Assembly (NCBI RefSeq): GCF_003443615.1 | Contig: NZ_CP031967.1 | Span: 2,790,001 to 2,854,000, forward strand | Source: Alteromonas sp. BL110 | GTDB lineage: Bacteria > Pseudomonadota > Gammaproteobacteria > Enterobacterales > Alteromonadaceae | Length of the DNA: 64,000 nt | Direction of reading: 5' to 3' | In this document: piece by piece, positions 54,010-62,938 of the stretch | Position numbering within the stretch: the stretch's first letter is position 1 | Layout of the letters: each line of letters opens with the position of its first letter | Made by a program: the position numbers and the translations under genes | Notes under the pieces: generated by a model | What the model saw: the letters and a program-made list of their open reading frames with translations, nothing else | What the model was told of the DNA's origin: nothing | Databases searched by the model: none

Positions 54010-54438
54010 ATGGTTAACGTTCACTACCAGAGAATTATCAATGCAACGCCACAAGTGCTTCGCGATACGCTGCTTGACCACCAGAATTTAAGCGACTTCT
54101 TTAACGCATCATTTAAGGTATTGAAGGACGAAAATGATGGTGAAGTAAGCGGTGGAGTGGGCTGCGTTAGAGAGGTGAGTATTTTAGGTGTTCGCTTTAA
54201 AGAAGAGATTGTTAAAGCAGACACAAGTGGCATTGATTATCGTGTTGTTGATGACTTTCCAGTGCACGCGCACAGGGGAAGCATCAGGTTTTCTGCACAG
54301 GGTAGCCTAACCAAAGTTTTTTATCGCATTAGCTGTTGCGCGCCTTGGTATATGCCCAATTGGTTACTGACACGCATGTTGCAAAACGATATTGAACAAT
54401 GCCTGGATAAGTTAGGAGCGCGCTTTGATACCCATTGA
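54010..54438 (+). CDS. SRPBCC (polyketide cyclase/START-like) protein
   Basis: A 142-residue single-domain protein with the SRPBCC hydrophobic-ligand fold. It begins with MVNVHYQRIINATPQVLRDTLLDHQNLSDFF, the usual first strand and helix, and ends with the long helix LLTRMLQNDIEQCLDKLG. The segment GGVGCVREVSILGVRFKEEIV is the antiparallel sheet. Such proteins carry or modify lipids or aromatic compounds. It overlaps the next gene by 14 bases, so the two are translationally coupled and probably act together on a lipid substrate. Confidence 0.9.
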   Translation: MVNVHYQRIINATPQVLRDTLLDHQNLSDFFNASFKVLKDENDGEVSGGVGCVREVSILGVRFKEEIVKADTSGIDYRVVDDFPVHAHRGSIRFSAQGSLTKVFYRISCCAPWYMPNWLLTRMLQNDIEQCLDKLGARFDTH

Positions 54439-55237
54439 GCTTATTTTACTCGGCTTAAGCCCGATTTTCTTACTGTGTGTTTTTATCGAGTTTAAAAAGG
54501 CACGGCAGTTTTATAACGTAAAAGACAGTGTGAACAACGCCTTACTTGCACTACTTCACCAGGGCTCTGATGCCTTGGTGTTACTACTCTTAATGCCCTT
54601 TTTTATTCGGCTGCATCAGTTTTCGCTATTTAGCATAGAGCTTACAGCAATGTCACTTTTTGCAGGTTTTATCCTACAAGATTTTTTGTACTACTGGTTT
54701 CATCGGGCTTCACATAACATACACTGGTTTTGGCTGGCTCATGTGGTGCATCACAGCTCAACAAAAATGAATTTCACCACAGCGTTTAGACAAAGCATTT
54801 TGTACCCATTTGTGGGCATGTGGCTCTTTTGGTTGCCAATGATTTTAATTGGTTTTTCACCCAGCCTAGTATTTGCCATAGTCGCAATAAATCTTGCTTA
54901 TCAATTTTTTGTGCATACGCAAACCATTGGCCATTTAGGCTGGGCAGAAGATATCCTCAACACACCCACTCATCACCGCATTCACCACGCAACCAATAAG
55001 CCTTATATTGATAAAAACTACGGTGGGGTGCTTATCATCTGGGATAAGTTATTCGGCACATTTGTTGAAGAAGACAAAACGATATCGATAAAGTACGGCA
55101 TCGTTGGAAAGATGCCTGATGATAACCCCCTAAGCGCCAACTTCAGTCAAATAGGTGTGCTTTGTGAACAGCTTCAGCAGGCAAAAGGAATAAAAGCAAA
55201 GTTCAAGAGACTGTTTGGCTATCCTGTCGCAAATTGA
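54425..55237 (+). CDS. Sterol desaturase/fatty acid hydroxylase family membrane enzyme
   Basis: A 270-residue di-iron membrane enzyme that hydroxylates or desaturates lipids. The His clusters are visible: HRASHN, HVVHHSS, HTQTIGHLGW and HHRIHHA, in the order HX3H, HX2HH, and a final HX2HH. At least four hydrophobic helices surround them. The start is a TTG at 54425, supported by AGGAG ending 6 bases upstream, and it overlaps the SRPBCC gene. The true substrate (fatty acid, carotenoid or hopanoid-like lipid) is unknown. The divergent AraC gene may regulate this pair. Confidence 0.93.
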   Translation: MIPIELILLGLSPIFLLCVFIEFKKARQFYNVKDSVNNALLALLHQGSDALVLLLLMPFFIRLHQFSLFSIELTAMSLFAGFILQDFLYYWFHRASHNIHWFWLAHVVHHSSTKMNFTTAFRQSILYPFVGMWLFWLPMILIGFSPSLVFAIVAINLAYQFFVHTQTIGHLGWAEDILNTPTHHRIHHATNKPYIDKNYGGVLIIWDKLFGTFVEEDKTISIKYGIVGKMPDDNPLSANFSQIGVLCEQLQQAKGIKAKFKRLFGYPVAN

Positions 55238-55312
55238 TGAATGGTTTCGTAAAAGACCGGGAAGAGATTGAATGCTAGCGCTACCTAGAGAAGCGCTAGC
55301 TTTGATATAAGA

Positions 55313-55564
55313 CTATTCTTTATTTGCAATTTTTTGAAGATTGCTGTGAATTTTAAAGAGGACGATAAGTAGTTCACACCATATTCTTGCGCCGATACAG
55401 CCAGACACGATAATAAATAGGCCGTACACAAAACTCGCATCGTACCCCACAAACATTGTTGTTACGCCACTTACCACTGACGCTAGAAGCAATAGCCAGT
55501 ACACAAAAGTGATAATTTTAGGGGTTAGCATTGAATCGAAGAAGAAAATATCTTTCATAATCAT
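55313..55564 (-). CDS. DUF4282 family small membrane protein
   Basis: An 83-residue membrane protein with two hydrophobic helices (ITFVYWLLLLASVVSGVTTMF and FVYGLFIIVSGCIGARIWCELLIVLF). The N-terminal KDIFFFDSMLTPKIITFVYWL is characteristic of DUF4282, a widespread small family of unknown function. The length is typical. It is a single gene with about 75 bases to the preceding convergent gene and no clear terminator. Confidence 0.9.
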   Translation of the reverse strand: MIMKDIFFFDSMLTPKIITFVYWLLLLASVVSGVTTMFVGYDASFVYGLFIIVSGCIGARIWCELLIVLFKIHSNLQKIANKE

Positions 55565-55731
55565 TCCTTGATGAAGTTTGCAGGTCGCAAGCTTTGGTTT
55601 TTATGCCGCATCCTGCGACAAACTTCTTGTTGTTATCGTTGGTTTATTATTTATGACTAATGTGAGCAAGCCCACAAATTTAGTTGTATCACTCATACGT
55701 AATTAAAACAATACTTTGTTATAACAAGGTT

Positions 55732-56652
55732 TTACCTTGCACCTTGTAAACCACCTGTGTGCAATATAACAATGCGTGAACCGTCCTCAAACATTCCTTT
55801 AGCCAGCATATCTTTAACGGCCCAGAAAGCTTTTCCTGAGTAAACTGGCTCTATCTCAAAATCCATAGTGTTATTGAAATCGTTGCAAAAGGTTTGAAGT
55901 TCACTTGGCGCTTTGGCGTAGCCACCAAAATGGTATCTGTGCTCGATATGCCAATTTGTCTGGTTAAATATTGGAAGAAAATGCTCAACCAACTCCTCTA
56001 AATAGCCTTCACCTTTTAGTACGCCTATGCCAATGGCTTTATTGCGAGAACGAAAGTCAGTACCCGTTGTACTATTACGTTTATTTAATGCACTCACAAT
56101 TCCCGCCAATGTGGCGCCGCTTGCTACCGGCGTAATGATAAAATCGAAGTCCACCTCGATTTCATCGACCATATCTTTTATCCCCTGAAGCGCTAGGGCT
56201 TGGCTTCCACCTTCAGGAATGACAATCGCGTTAGGGAACTCCAGCTTTAGTTCATCTAAATAAGCACTGTCGTTACGCTTTTTGTAGGTAATTCTGTTTA
56301 CATATTCGATGTGAGTATTCCACTGCATCAAATCCTTAATCATTGGCGATGGTGCAGCGCTGTAGTCGCCGCGAATAATGGCGGTAAAGGGAATACCAAG
56401 TTTGTAACAAGCAAACCCCAATGCATGAAGGTGGTTAGAAAAGCCGCCGCCGAAACTTATTACAGCGCTTGGTAAAGGGCTCGTTAGCGCATGGCTTAGC
56501 TTTCGCCATTTATTTCCCGACATCACAGGGTGAATTGCATCGTCACGCTTAACATAAAGCGATACCTTGCTTGCACCCTCCCAGTTCGGTTTAAAAAGGA
56601 TAAGAGGCGAAGGAAGAGTGAGTGACGCTTTAAATTCATCAAGGGAAAGCAC
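55732..56652 (-). CDS. PLP-dependent ACC deaminase/D-cysteine desulfhydrase family protein
   Basis: A 306-residue fold-type II PLP enzyme. The substrate is probably D-cysteine or a related amino acid; true ACC deaminase activity needs specific residues that were not checked. The PLP Lys is in HPVMSGNKWRKLSHAL, the phosphate-binding loop is PVASGATLAGIVSAL, and LILFKPNWEGASKVSLYVKRDD is the family's N-terminus. The C-terminus ends with GSRIVILHTGGLQG, a hallmark of this family. The gene is isolated between a DUF4282 gene and a divergent envelope pair. Confidence 0.9.
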   Translation of the reverse strand: MLSLDEFKASLTLPSPLILFKPNWEGASKVSLYVKRDDAIHPVMSGNKWRKLSHALTSPLPSAVISFGGGFSNHLHALGFACYKLGIPFTAIIRGDYSAAPSPMIKDLMQWNTHIEYVNRITYKKRNDSAYLDELKLEFPNAIVIPEGGSQALALQGIKDMVDEIEVDFDFIITPVASGATLAGIVSALNKRNSTTGTDFRSRNKAIGIGVLKGEGYLEELVEHFLPIFNQTNWHIEHRYHFGGYAKAPSELQTFCNDFNNTMDFEIEPVYSGKAFWAVKDMLAKGMFEDGSRIVILHTGGLQGAR

Positions 56653-56760
56653 GATGAGGGCCTACAGACAGTTGATCAATTGAACATTGGCAAGAGTATA
56701 ACCAGTTAGAAATTCAATAAAAGACCTGTCATTTTTATTACGCTTTATAAGAGCATTTTT

Positions 56761-57417
56761 ATGGTTACTAAGAAAAACGGTATTTCGCAAAAACCTGTGA
56801 TTTATACACCATCAGGGTTTCTTCATTACGTAAAAAACGCTAGCGCTTCTTTTACGTCTTACACTAATAAAGTAGCTGCGGCATTCACCTTAATTATGTT
56901 TGTTTCCATGTCACTGAGCGGCCTAACCATGTCAAACAACGCCTATGCGCAAGAGTATGATTTAGAGAACATTAATGAATATGTTCCCAACGCGAAACTG
57001 GTAGGGAAAGGCATGTTCTCTTACTACTTTTGGGACGTATATACCGGTGAGCTTTTTGCTTCTGGAGGTGAATACGATAATCAGCCTCCTTTTGCACTTC
57101 GCTTGACCTACCAACGGGATCTTGAAGGAAAGAAGATTGCCGAGCGCTCTATTGATGAAATGAAAAAACAAGGAGATATCGCTGCCGAGGATGCTGATAA
57201 ATGGTTATCGCTAATGGAGCGTATCTTTCCTGACGTTAGTGAGGGCGATGTAATTACAGGGATCGCAACGAAAGAAGGCACAAGCGTGTTTTACGTAAAC
57301 GGCGAAAAAGCTGATGAGATAAGCGACAAAACTTTTACGCAGCGTTTTTTTGATATCTGGTTAAGTGATGAAACGTCGGAACCTAAGTTTAGAAAAAAGT
57401 TACTCGGAAAAGATTAG
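56761..57417 (+). CDS. Chalcone-isomerase-like periplasmic protein
   Basis: A 218-residue protein with a C-terminal chalcone isomerase-like domain (about residues 75-215): AKLVGKGMFSYYFWDVYTGELFA, FALRLTYQRDLEGKKIAERSIDEMKKQG and VFYVNGEKADEISDKTFTQRFFDIWL, all typical of the bacterial Chalcone_3 group. A signal peptide is visible at about 38-64 (FTLIMFVSMSLSGLTMSNNAYAQ), preceded by an unusual 37-residue N-terminal extension, so the true start may be further in. Bacterial members lack proven isomerase activity. It forms a pair with the following DUF3833 gene. Confidence 0.88.
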   Translation: MVTKKNGISQKPVIYTPSGFLHYVKNASASFTSYTNKVAAAFTLIMFVSMSLSGLTMSNNAYAQEYDLENINEYVPNAKLVGKGMFSYYFWDVYTGELFASGGEYDNQPPFALRLTYQRDLEGKKIAERSIDEMKKQGDIAAEDADKWLSLMERIFPDVSEGDVITGIATKEGTSVFYVNGEKADEISDKTFTQRFFDIWLSDETSEPKFRKKLLGKD

Positions 57418-57474
57418 TTTAGTGATTTTATAGAAATAAAGCCCAAGCAGGGTTAGTTGAGCAGGGTATGTAAA

Positions 57475-58035
57475 ATGATAAAAAATATGATGAAGTTATG
57501 TTTAGGAGTAGGGTTTGCAGCATTGACCATGGCAGGGCTATCTGGATGCTCTGTGTCAGTCGATGGTGAAGACTATCAGTCGGTGTCTCCAACGTTCGAT
57601 ATTGAGCAGTTTTTCGATGGAAACGTTAAGGCGTGGGGCATAGTACAAAACCGCTCAGGTGAGGTGGTACAAAGGTTTGTGGTAAACATTGATGGCTCAA
57701 TAGAGGGCGATACATTAACGCTCGATGAAACCTTTGAATATGGCGTTGGCGAAGGGCCAAAATCACGTACATGGACTATTGTAAAGCAGAGTGATGGAAG
57801 CTTTATCGGAAAGGCGAGTGATATTGACGGGCCTGCAAAAGGCACAAGCTACGGCAATGCATTTAATTTTCACTACGAGATGGATTTACCGATAGACGAT
57901 ACGACCTATTCAGTGACGTTCGATGACTGGTTTTGGGCTTTTGATGACACCACCATGATGAACCGCTCATACATTCGTAAGTTCGGTATTGTGATGGCAG
58001 AAGTCACTATCTTTATGCAGAAGCAAAGTGATTGA
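57475..58035 (+). CDS. DUF3833 family lipoprotein
   Basis: A 186-residue lipoprotein (lipobox LSGC, near residue 25) of the DUF3833 family. The mature part contains FDIEQFFDGNVKAWGIVQNRSGEVVQRFVVNI and FNFHYEMDLPIDDTTYSVTFDDWFW, the two conserved blocks of the family. The TTG at 57457 opens the frame; the ATG at 57475 gives a better signal peptide. It lies 57 bases after the chalcone-isomerase-like gene. In several marine gammaproteobacteria this pair is part of a photooxidative-stress set with an ECF factor and ChrR, none of which is nearby here. Confidence 0.88.
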   Translation: MIKNMMKLCLGVGFAALTMAGLSGCSVSVDGEDYQSVSPTFDIEQFFDGNVKAWGIVQNRSGEVVQRFVVNIDGSIEGDTLTLDETFEYGVGEGPKSRTWTIVKQSDGSFIGKASDIDGPAKGTSYGNAFNFHYEMDLPIDDTTYSVTFDDWFWAFDDTTMMNRSYIRKFGIVMAEVTIFMQKQSD

Positions 58036-58057
58036 TATCTATAATATTGGGAATCTC

Positions 58058-58090
58058 GCTGACCTATACCATCTATAGGTCAGCATTTTG
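58058..58090 (+). terminator. Terminator of the chalcone isomerase-like/DUF3833 unit
   Basis: Perfect 11-base stem GCTGACCTATA (58058-58068) with TATAGGTCAGC (58074-58084), a 5-base loop, then ATTTTG. The T-run is short, so it may be a moderate terminator. It lies 23 bases after the DUF3833 stop. Confidence 0.7.
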
Positions 58091-58199
58091 AAAGCTAAGG
58101 TTCGTTACTTTAGCGAGTACGTTCTAACGTACCTGAAATATCGATAGCGACTACTTCTTATGGACTTTGATTGAGTTTAGTCTACTGATCTGACTTTTA

Positions 58200-59600
58200 C
58201 TAACGGGGGAAACAAAAAACAACACCCAGACCGTTTCCTTGCATTAGTGGGTCGTGCACAAACCAAGTGTGCCCATCGTGCAGCTTCACTATTGCCGAGA
58301 CGAGCGACAACCCTAACCCGTTTCCTTTGCTTGTTCTGCTGCCATCGGCGCGATAAAAACGGCGCTCTAAATTTACAATTTCGTGCTCGCCAACGCCTAT
58401 CCCTGCATCATTGACGGCAATAACGATAAGCCGAGAGGTGGTAGTTAGCTGCACCGTAACCCTACTATCTTCGTTTGAATACTTAATCGCGTTGTCTAGC
58501 ACGTTGGCTACGGCCTGAAAAAGTAAATTAGGATCAGCAAGCATAGACACGCTTTCAAGTTGACTGGATAGTTGAATATTGCGCTCCTCAGCAAGGGGAT
58601 GGTAGAGGTCAACTACGTCTTCGACGATAGCGCGGACATCGGTACTACAAAAACCCTCTTTCTTATTTGTAGTTTCAAGACCGCTTATGCGCAATAGACT
58701 ATTGAACATATTAAGAAGGTTGTCTGCTTCTTGCGTGGTGTCTTCTCGAAGCTGATCGTCTTCGATTCTTTCTAGCGTATTACGAAGCCTCGAAAGTGGC
58801 GTTCGCAGGTCGTGAGCAATACTGTCTGTGACCGATTTGATGTTATTAACCGAGCTTTCGATAGTGTCAAGCATTTGATTAAAAACGAATGAAAGACTGC
58901 TGAGGTCGTCCCAGTTACTATCAATCTCTAACCTTTCTTCTAAATTACCAGTTTTTATAATTTTATCAGCAGTTTGAGACATGCGGTTAATTCTATTAAC
59001 CACATACACGGCGATGGCAAAGCTTAGAATACTTAAGGCACAAAGCAGCACCACAATGATCCAGCTAAAGGTTTTGCCAAACCACTGTGCGCTATATAAG
59101 TCATCGATACCACGCCCGACGTACAGGGTATAGTCCCCTAGTACATCTTCCCTTATCAATGCTTGGCGCAAGGTTTTCCTTGATGAACTGTTAGGCTGGG
59201 TGATAACGATTTCTGCAGTATCAAAACTAGCCCCTTTGTACCGCTCTAGGACCAGTGGAACAGACGCGAGATTACCTGCAATGACTCGCTCATCTTTACT
59301 AAGCACCACAAACGACCGTAAATGCTCGAATGAAGAAGAGCTTGTTTTCGCGCTAGAAGGTGGTTGATTGTTGTCAATTATGATGGCCGATTTTACGGCA
59401 TCAATACCAAGGTTTTCATAAAGCGTTATAAGTGCGTTCGCTTTGGCATTAACGGCAGCATTAGATTCGGAAATGAACAAGTCGCTGCTCGTTAATCGCC
59501 AAAAATAAACGATTAAAACAATGGCAATACAAGCAAGGGTGGTGAGCAATACGCCTACGCGAAAACTAGAACTACGCGTAAAGTCGCGTATTGCTATCAT
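58200..59600 (-). CDS. Sensor histidine kinase with HAMP domain
   Basis: A 466-residue membrane kinase paired with the response regulator at 59597. The first helix is at about residues 13-33, the periplasmic sensor covers about 34-170, and the second helix lies at about 175-200. It is followed by a HAMP domain, HisKA (TDSIAHDLRTPLSRLRNTLE, phosphoacceptor His) and HATPase domains (DNAIKYSNEDSR, NDAGIGVGEHE, GNGLGLSLVSAIVKLHDG). The QseC/PhoQ-like architecture is common; the periplasmic sensor is not assigned. It overlaps the regulator gene by four bases. The signal is unknown. Confidence 0.95.
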   Translation of the reverse strand: MIAIRDFTRSSSFRVGVLLTTLACIAIVLIVYFWRLTSSDLFISESNAAVNAKANALITLYENLGIDAVKSAIIIDNNQPPSSAKTSSSSFEHLRSFVVLSKDERVIAGNLASVPLVLERYKGASFDTAEIVITQPNSSSRKTLRQALIREDVLGDYTLYVGRGIDDLYSAQWFGKTFSWIIVVLLCALSILSFAIAVYVVNRINRMSQTADKIIKTGNLEERLEIDSNWDDLSSLSFVFNQMLDTIESSVNNIKSVTDSIAHDLRTPLSRLRNTLERIEDDQLREDTTQEADNLLNMFNSLLRISGLETTNKKEGFCSTDVRAIVEDVVDLYHPLAEERNIQLSSQLESVSMLADPNLLFQAVANVLDNAIKYSNEDSRVTVQLTTTSRLIVIAVNDAGIGVGEHEIVNLERRFYRADGSRTSKGNGLGLSLVSAIVKLHDGHTWFVHDPLMQGNGLGVVFCFPR

Positions 59601-60280
59601 GCAAGCCCGTCCGCAATGCGGTAACCCGTGCCTCTTACCGTTTCAATAAGTGGAACATTGAATGCCTTGTCTACTTTCTGACGTAGACGGCTAATATGAA
59701 CGTCAATCACATTAGTCTGCGGGTCAAAATGATAGTTCCAGACCTGTTCAAGCAACATGCTTCGCGTCACTACTTTACCTTTATGTCGAAGTAGGCATTC
59801 AAGCAATTGGAATTCCTTTGATTGAAGGTCAATTTCTTGATCGCCACGAAGTACTTTGCGGTTAACCAAATCTAGCGTGAGGTCGCCAACTTTTATCAGC
59901 GTTTTGTCGTCGCCTTCTTTATTGCGACCAGCCAGACCTTCAACGCGAGCAAGCAGTTCCTCAAAGGCGAAGGGTTTAGTTAGATAGTCGTTAGCGCCGG
60001 TGCGAAGGCCTTTGACCTTATCTTCAACTTGGCTCTTGGCGCTCAGTAATAAAACAGGGGTCTTGTTACCTTCTTCGCGTAGCTTCTCAAGCACAGTGAA
60101 ACCGTCGAGTTCGGGTAACATTACATCTAGAATTACCGCATCTAATTCGTTACTGGCGGCTTGTTGGTAGCCTGATGTTCCATCACCTACAGTAATACAT
60201 TCATGCCCTTCACCCAATAGTCCATTTGCAATATGCGAGGCAACCTTTGGATCATCTTCTACAAGTAGCACTTTCATCAT
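59597..60280 (-). CDS. OmpR-family response regulator
   Basis: A 227-residue DNA-binding response regulator. The receiver has KVLLVEDDPKVASHI, the acceptor Asp in AVILDVMLPELDG, and the Lys in DYLTKPFAFEEL. The winged helix of the Trans_reg_C type (about residues 130-225) contains QSKEFQLLECLLRHKGKVVTRSMLLEQVWNYHFDPQTNVIDVHISRLRQKVD in pieces. It is the first gene of the pair with the downstream kinase. Target genes cannot be read from the sequence. Confidence 0.96.
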   Translation of the reverse strand: MMKVLLVEDDPKVASHIANGLLGEGHECITVGDGTSGYQQAASNELDAVILDVMLPELDGFTVLEKLREEGNKTPVLLLSAKSQVEDKVKGLRTGANDYLTKPFAFEELLARVEGLAGRNKEGDDKTLIKVGDLTLDLVNRKVLRGDQEIDLQSKEFQLLECLLRHKGKVVTRSMLLEQVWNYHFDPQTNVIDVHISRLRQKVDKAFNVPLIETVRGTGYRIADGLA

Positions 60281-60541
60281 CAGGATTCTTCTGTTTATCT
60301 ACATTCACACACTTGTTTGGCACTGCTGATACCGATATGCGGTATTAAACGAGCAGCAGGCAAAAACAAGCAGTCAAAAAGCAATATTGCTTTGACTCTT
60401 TTACGAGCTATATGACTTAAAACGATCACTTTTAAGCTTTTTCGCATGTAGCTAAAATTTGTTCTCAAATATAGAGCTCTTTACCTCTTCAAACCTTGGG
60501 TTAAGGTGATAGGGAAGATGCTAATTATTTATGCATTCGAC
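60281..60541. other. Gap between the OmpR-type regulator and aceK
   Basis: About 260 bases without a gene. It must hold the promoter of the two-component pair and the end of the aceK transcript. A weak T-rich stretch is near 60430, but no strong hairpin was found. Confidence 0.4.
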
Positions 60542-62275
60542 CTACCCACCTTTGTCAAAGCGTATGCCTGGGTTATAAGGGGTAAAATGCTGCACATCTC
60601 CTCGGGCGCACTTCTTTTGTACGCCATGCCAGTATTCAGGTGTCATCAAGTCGCCGTGCAATGACTTAAGTATATCTTTGAACTTTCGTTTACCGACGAT
60701 GAAGTGCTCGAATTGTTCGGGGAATACGTCGTTAGGCGCTACTGAAAGTGTATCGATAGCATAGGGGTCATCGGATTTTGGCAACTCCCTGAAGTTACGC
60801 TCGTTCATTAAACAAATTTCATCATAGTCATAGAAAATCACGCGACCATGACGGGTAATACCGAAATTTTTGTGCAGCATATCGCCTGGAAAGATATTTG
60901 CCATGGCAATTTGCTTAATGCATAGGCCAAGCTCATCAAGCGCACGCGTTATTTTTTCTTCGTCAGTTTCTTCTTGAAGGTATATATTCAGCGGGGTCAT
61001 TTTCCGCTCAATGTACATGTGCTTTATGATAAGCTCTGTTTCAGTAAATTCTAAACTCGATGCACACGTTTCCTTGAGTTCTTCAATTAGCTCGGGTTCA
61101 ATTCTATTTAACGGAAACCTAAAGTTTACGTATTCATGGGTGTCAGCCATTCGCCCTACACGGTCCGACATTTTTACTAACTTGTAGCATTCTTTTACAT
61201 GTTCACGGGTGATCTTCTTACTTTCTGCAAACTCATCTTTAATAATTTTAAATACAACGCCGTATGAGGGCAGATGGAAAACCATCATCACTAAGCCGCG
61301 AATGCCCGGCGCAGCTTCGAACTTGTCCTTCGACTCGTCTAAGTGTGCTAAGAAGTTGCGATAGAAAACAGTCTTGCCGTGTTTGTAATGCCCCATTGAC
61401 ATGTATAGTTCAAAGTGTTTTTTATTCGGCAATAACTCTTGTAGAAAAGCGGCAACCTCGGCTGGGTTTTGTGTGTCGGCCATAAAATAGCTACGAGCAA
61501 AGCCGAAAATAACGCTTAGATCTTTGCGGTCGGTCAGAAGGGCATCAACGAACATGTGTGGCTCGTTGTATCTTCGCATGGCAATGACAAACGGCAGAGT
61601 TTCGTCGGGCATACAAATGCGACCAATCAAATAAGCTGCTTTACCCCGAAAAAAAGTAGGTTTAAGGATCTCAACGGCTTGAACACTGGCTAGCTGTTCT
61701 TTGTTCAATCGCGCACGTAAGGCAGTCTCAAGGTTTTGTAAGTCCCGTTCAAAGTTTTCAAACGGAATATTGTATCGGTAAATTTTAAATATCGACTCGT
61801 ACATCTCACGTACGGTAGTGGTGGTGTCAAAGCTGTTGACTACTTTGTCTCTGTCTTGCCCAGGCAAAAAGCAGCGGCTAGGCAGAACAAACATCATGTC
61901 GTTGTCTATTTTTCTGTGCTTAAACAGCCGTCCAATCACTGAGTTATAGAAGGTTTCGGCTAACTCAAATTGCGGGTGGCCTTCAAGTTGGAGCGCGAAC
62001 ACTTTTTTAAGCTCTTGCCAAAAAGCATCATCTTTTTGGTGGACCTGTGTAAGCTGATAAATTTCGGCAACAGCGTCTGACAGGCTTTGCTCATAAATGG
62101 TAATCCGCTCTTTAGAGGCTAGCTGGGTTTCTTTCCAATTACCCTTTTCAAATCTTTCTTGAGCGCCCCGTGTAATGCGGGTGAACCACCGGTAGCTCTT
62201 ATCGAAATGAGACAATATCTGATAGGCAACTCTTTTTACCAAGTTTTTGTCTTGGGTTGCAGCTAGCTCTTGCAT
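60542..62275 (-). CDS. aceK: Isocitrate dehydrogenase kinase/phosphatase
   Basis: Phosphorylates and dephosphorylates isocitrate dehydrogenase, controlling flow between the TCA cycle and the glyoxylate bypass. The 577-residue length matches the family. AceK hallmarks are visible: FEKGNWKETQLASKERITIYEQ at the N-terminus, LPSRCFLPGQDRDKV, and the C-terminal kinase-like IFPGDMLHKNFGITRHGRVIFYDYDEICLMNERNF with the metal-binding Asp. No aceA or aceB is adjacent, so aceK stands apart from the usual aceBAK operon. The glyoxylate enzymes must be elsewhere. Confidence 0.97.
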   Translation of the reverse strand: MQELAATQDKNLVKRVAYQILSHFDKSYRWFTRITRGAQERFEKGNWKETQLASKERITIYEQSLSDAVAEIYQLTQVHQKDDAFWQELKKVFALQLEGHPQFELAETFYNSVIGRLFKHRKIDNDMMFVLPSRCFLPGQDRDKVVNSFDTTTTVREMYESIFKIYRYNIPFENFERDLQNLETALRARLNKEQLASVQAVEILKPTFFRGKAAYLIGRICMPDETLPFVIAMRRYNEPHMFVDALLTDRKDLSVIFGFARSYFMADTQNPAEVAAFLQELLPNKKHFELYMSMGHYKHGKTVFYRNFLAHLDESKDKFEAAPGIRGLVMMVFHLPSYGVVFKIIKDEFAESKKITREHVKECYKLVKMSDRVGRMADTHEYVNFRFPLNRIEPELIEELKETCASSLEFTETELIIKHMYIERKMTPLNIYLQEETDEEKITRALDELGLCIKQIAMANIFPGDMLHKNFGITRHGRVIFYDYDEICLMNERNFRELPKSDDPYAIDTLSVAPNDVFPEQFEHFIVGKRKFKDILKSLHGDLMTPEYWHGVQKKCARGDVQHFTPYNPGIRFDKGG

Positions 62276-62454
62276 AGGGATGTTTTCCTTTTTTATTACG
62301 CCTTATATCTACCACAAAACATGCTATCAGGAGAGGGGAGTTTGGTGTAGTTATCGAGTAAGTAGCCAATAATTCAATGTTTTTATTATTTTCTTATACT
62401 TTCGTTTAATGTATTCTATTGGTGCATTAGTAACCACTTATAAGATTGTATCTG

Positions 62455-62853
62455 ATGGGTTTTAATATTCTAATTTGTGACGATTCTGCGCTTGCACGTA
62501 AAATGGCCAGAAGTAACTTGCCAAGTGGGTTCGCTGAAGCTATCTATGAAGTGTCAAATGGTATGGACGCTTTAGAAGTATTAGCACATCATACTATTGA
62601 CCTTGTATTACTAGATTTAACAATGCCTGTGCTGGGCGGCCTCAGTGTTTTGAGCGAAATTAAACGCCGTAAACTTGAGACTTTTGTCATTGTTATTTCG
62701 GGTGACATTCAGCCGTTGATGCAAGAAAAAGTGATGTCATTGGGCGCATTAGGTTTTATTGAAAAGCCAATTAAGCGCGACGAACTTACGTCGGTCCTAC
62801 AACGCTTTGGTTTTATTCTTCCCGATACTTACAAAACACCGATTGCAGTTTAA
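62455..62853 (+). CDS. Single-domain response regulator (CheY-like)
   Basis: A 132-residue stand-alone receiver with no output domain. The acidic pocket is ILICDDSALARKM, the acceptor Asp is in LVLLDLTMPVLGG, the Thr/Ser is in VIVISGD, and the Lys is in GFIEKPIKRDEL. The ATG at 62455 is preferred to a TTG at 62446. It is divergent from aceK and followed by a strong terminator. The partner kinase is unknown; chemotaxis genes are not nearby. It may work through protein-protein contact. Confidence 0.93.
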   Translation: MGFNILICDDSALARKMARSNLPSGFAEAIYEVSNGMDALEVLAHHTIDLVLLDLTMPVLGGLSVLSEIKRRKLETFVIVISGDIQPLMQEKVMSLGALGFIEKPIKRDELTSVLQRFGFILPDTYKTPIAV

Positions 62854-62869
62854 GAATTTAAAAAATGAG

Positions 62870-62898
62870 AAGGGCGAGCCGTTGGCTCGCCCTTTTTT
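62870..62898 (+). terminator. Intrinsic terminator of the CheY-like gene
   Basis: GGGCGAGCC (62872-62880) pairs with GGCTCGCCC (62884-62892) with a 3-base loop, followed by six T. It may also serve the convergent arsenite exporter gene. Confidence 0.95.
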
Positions 62899-62938
62899 AT
62901 TCCCGCGATTTCACCGCTGCAGACGGGTATATCACTGC

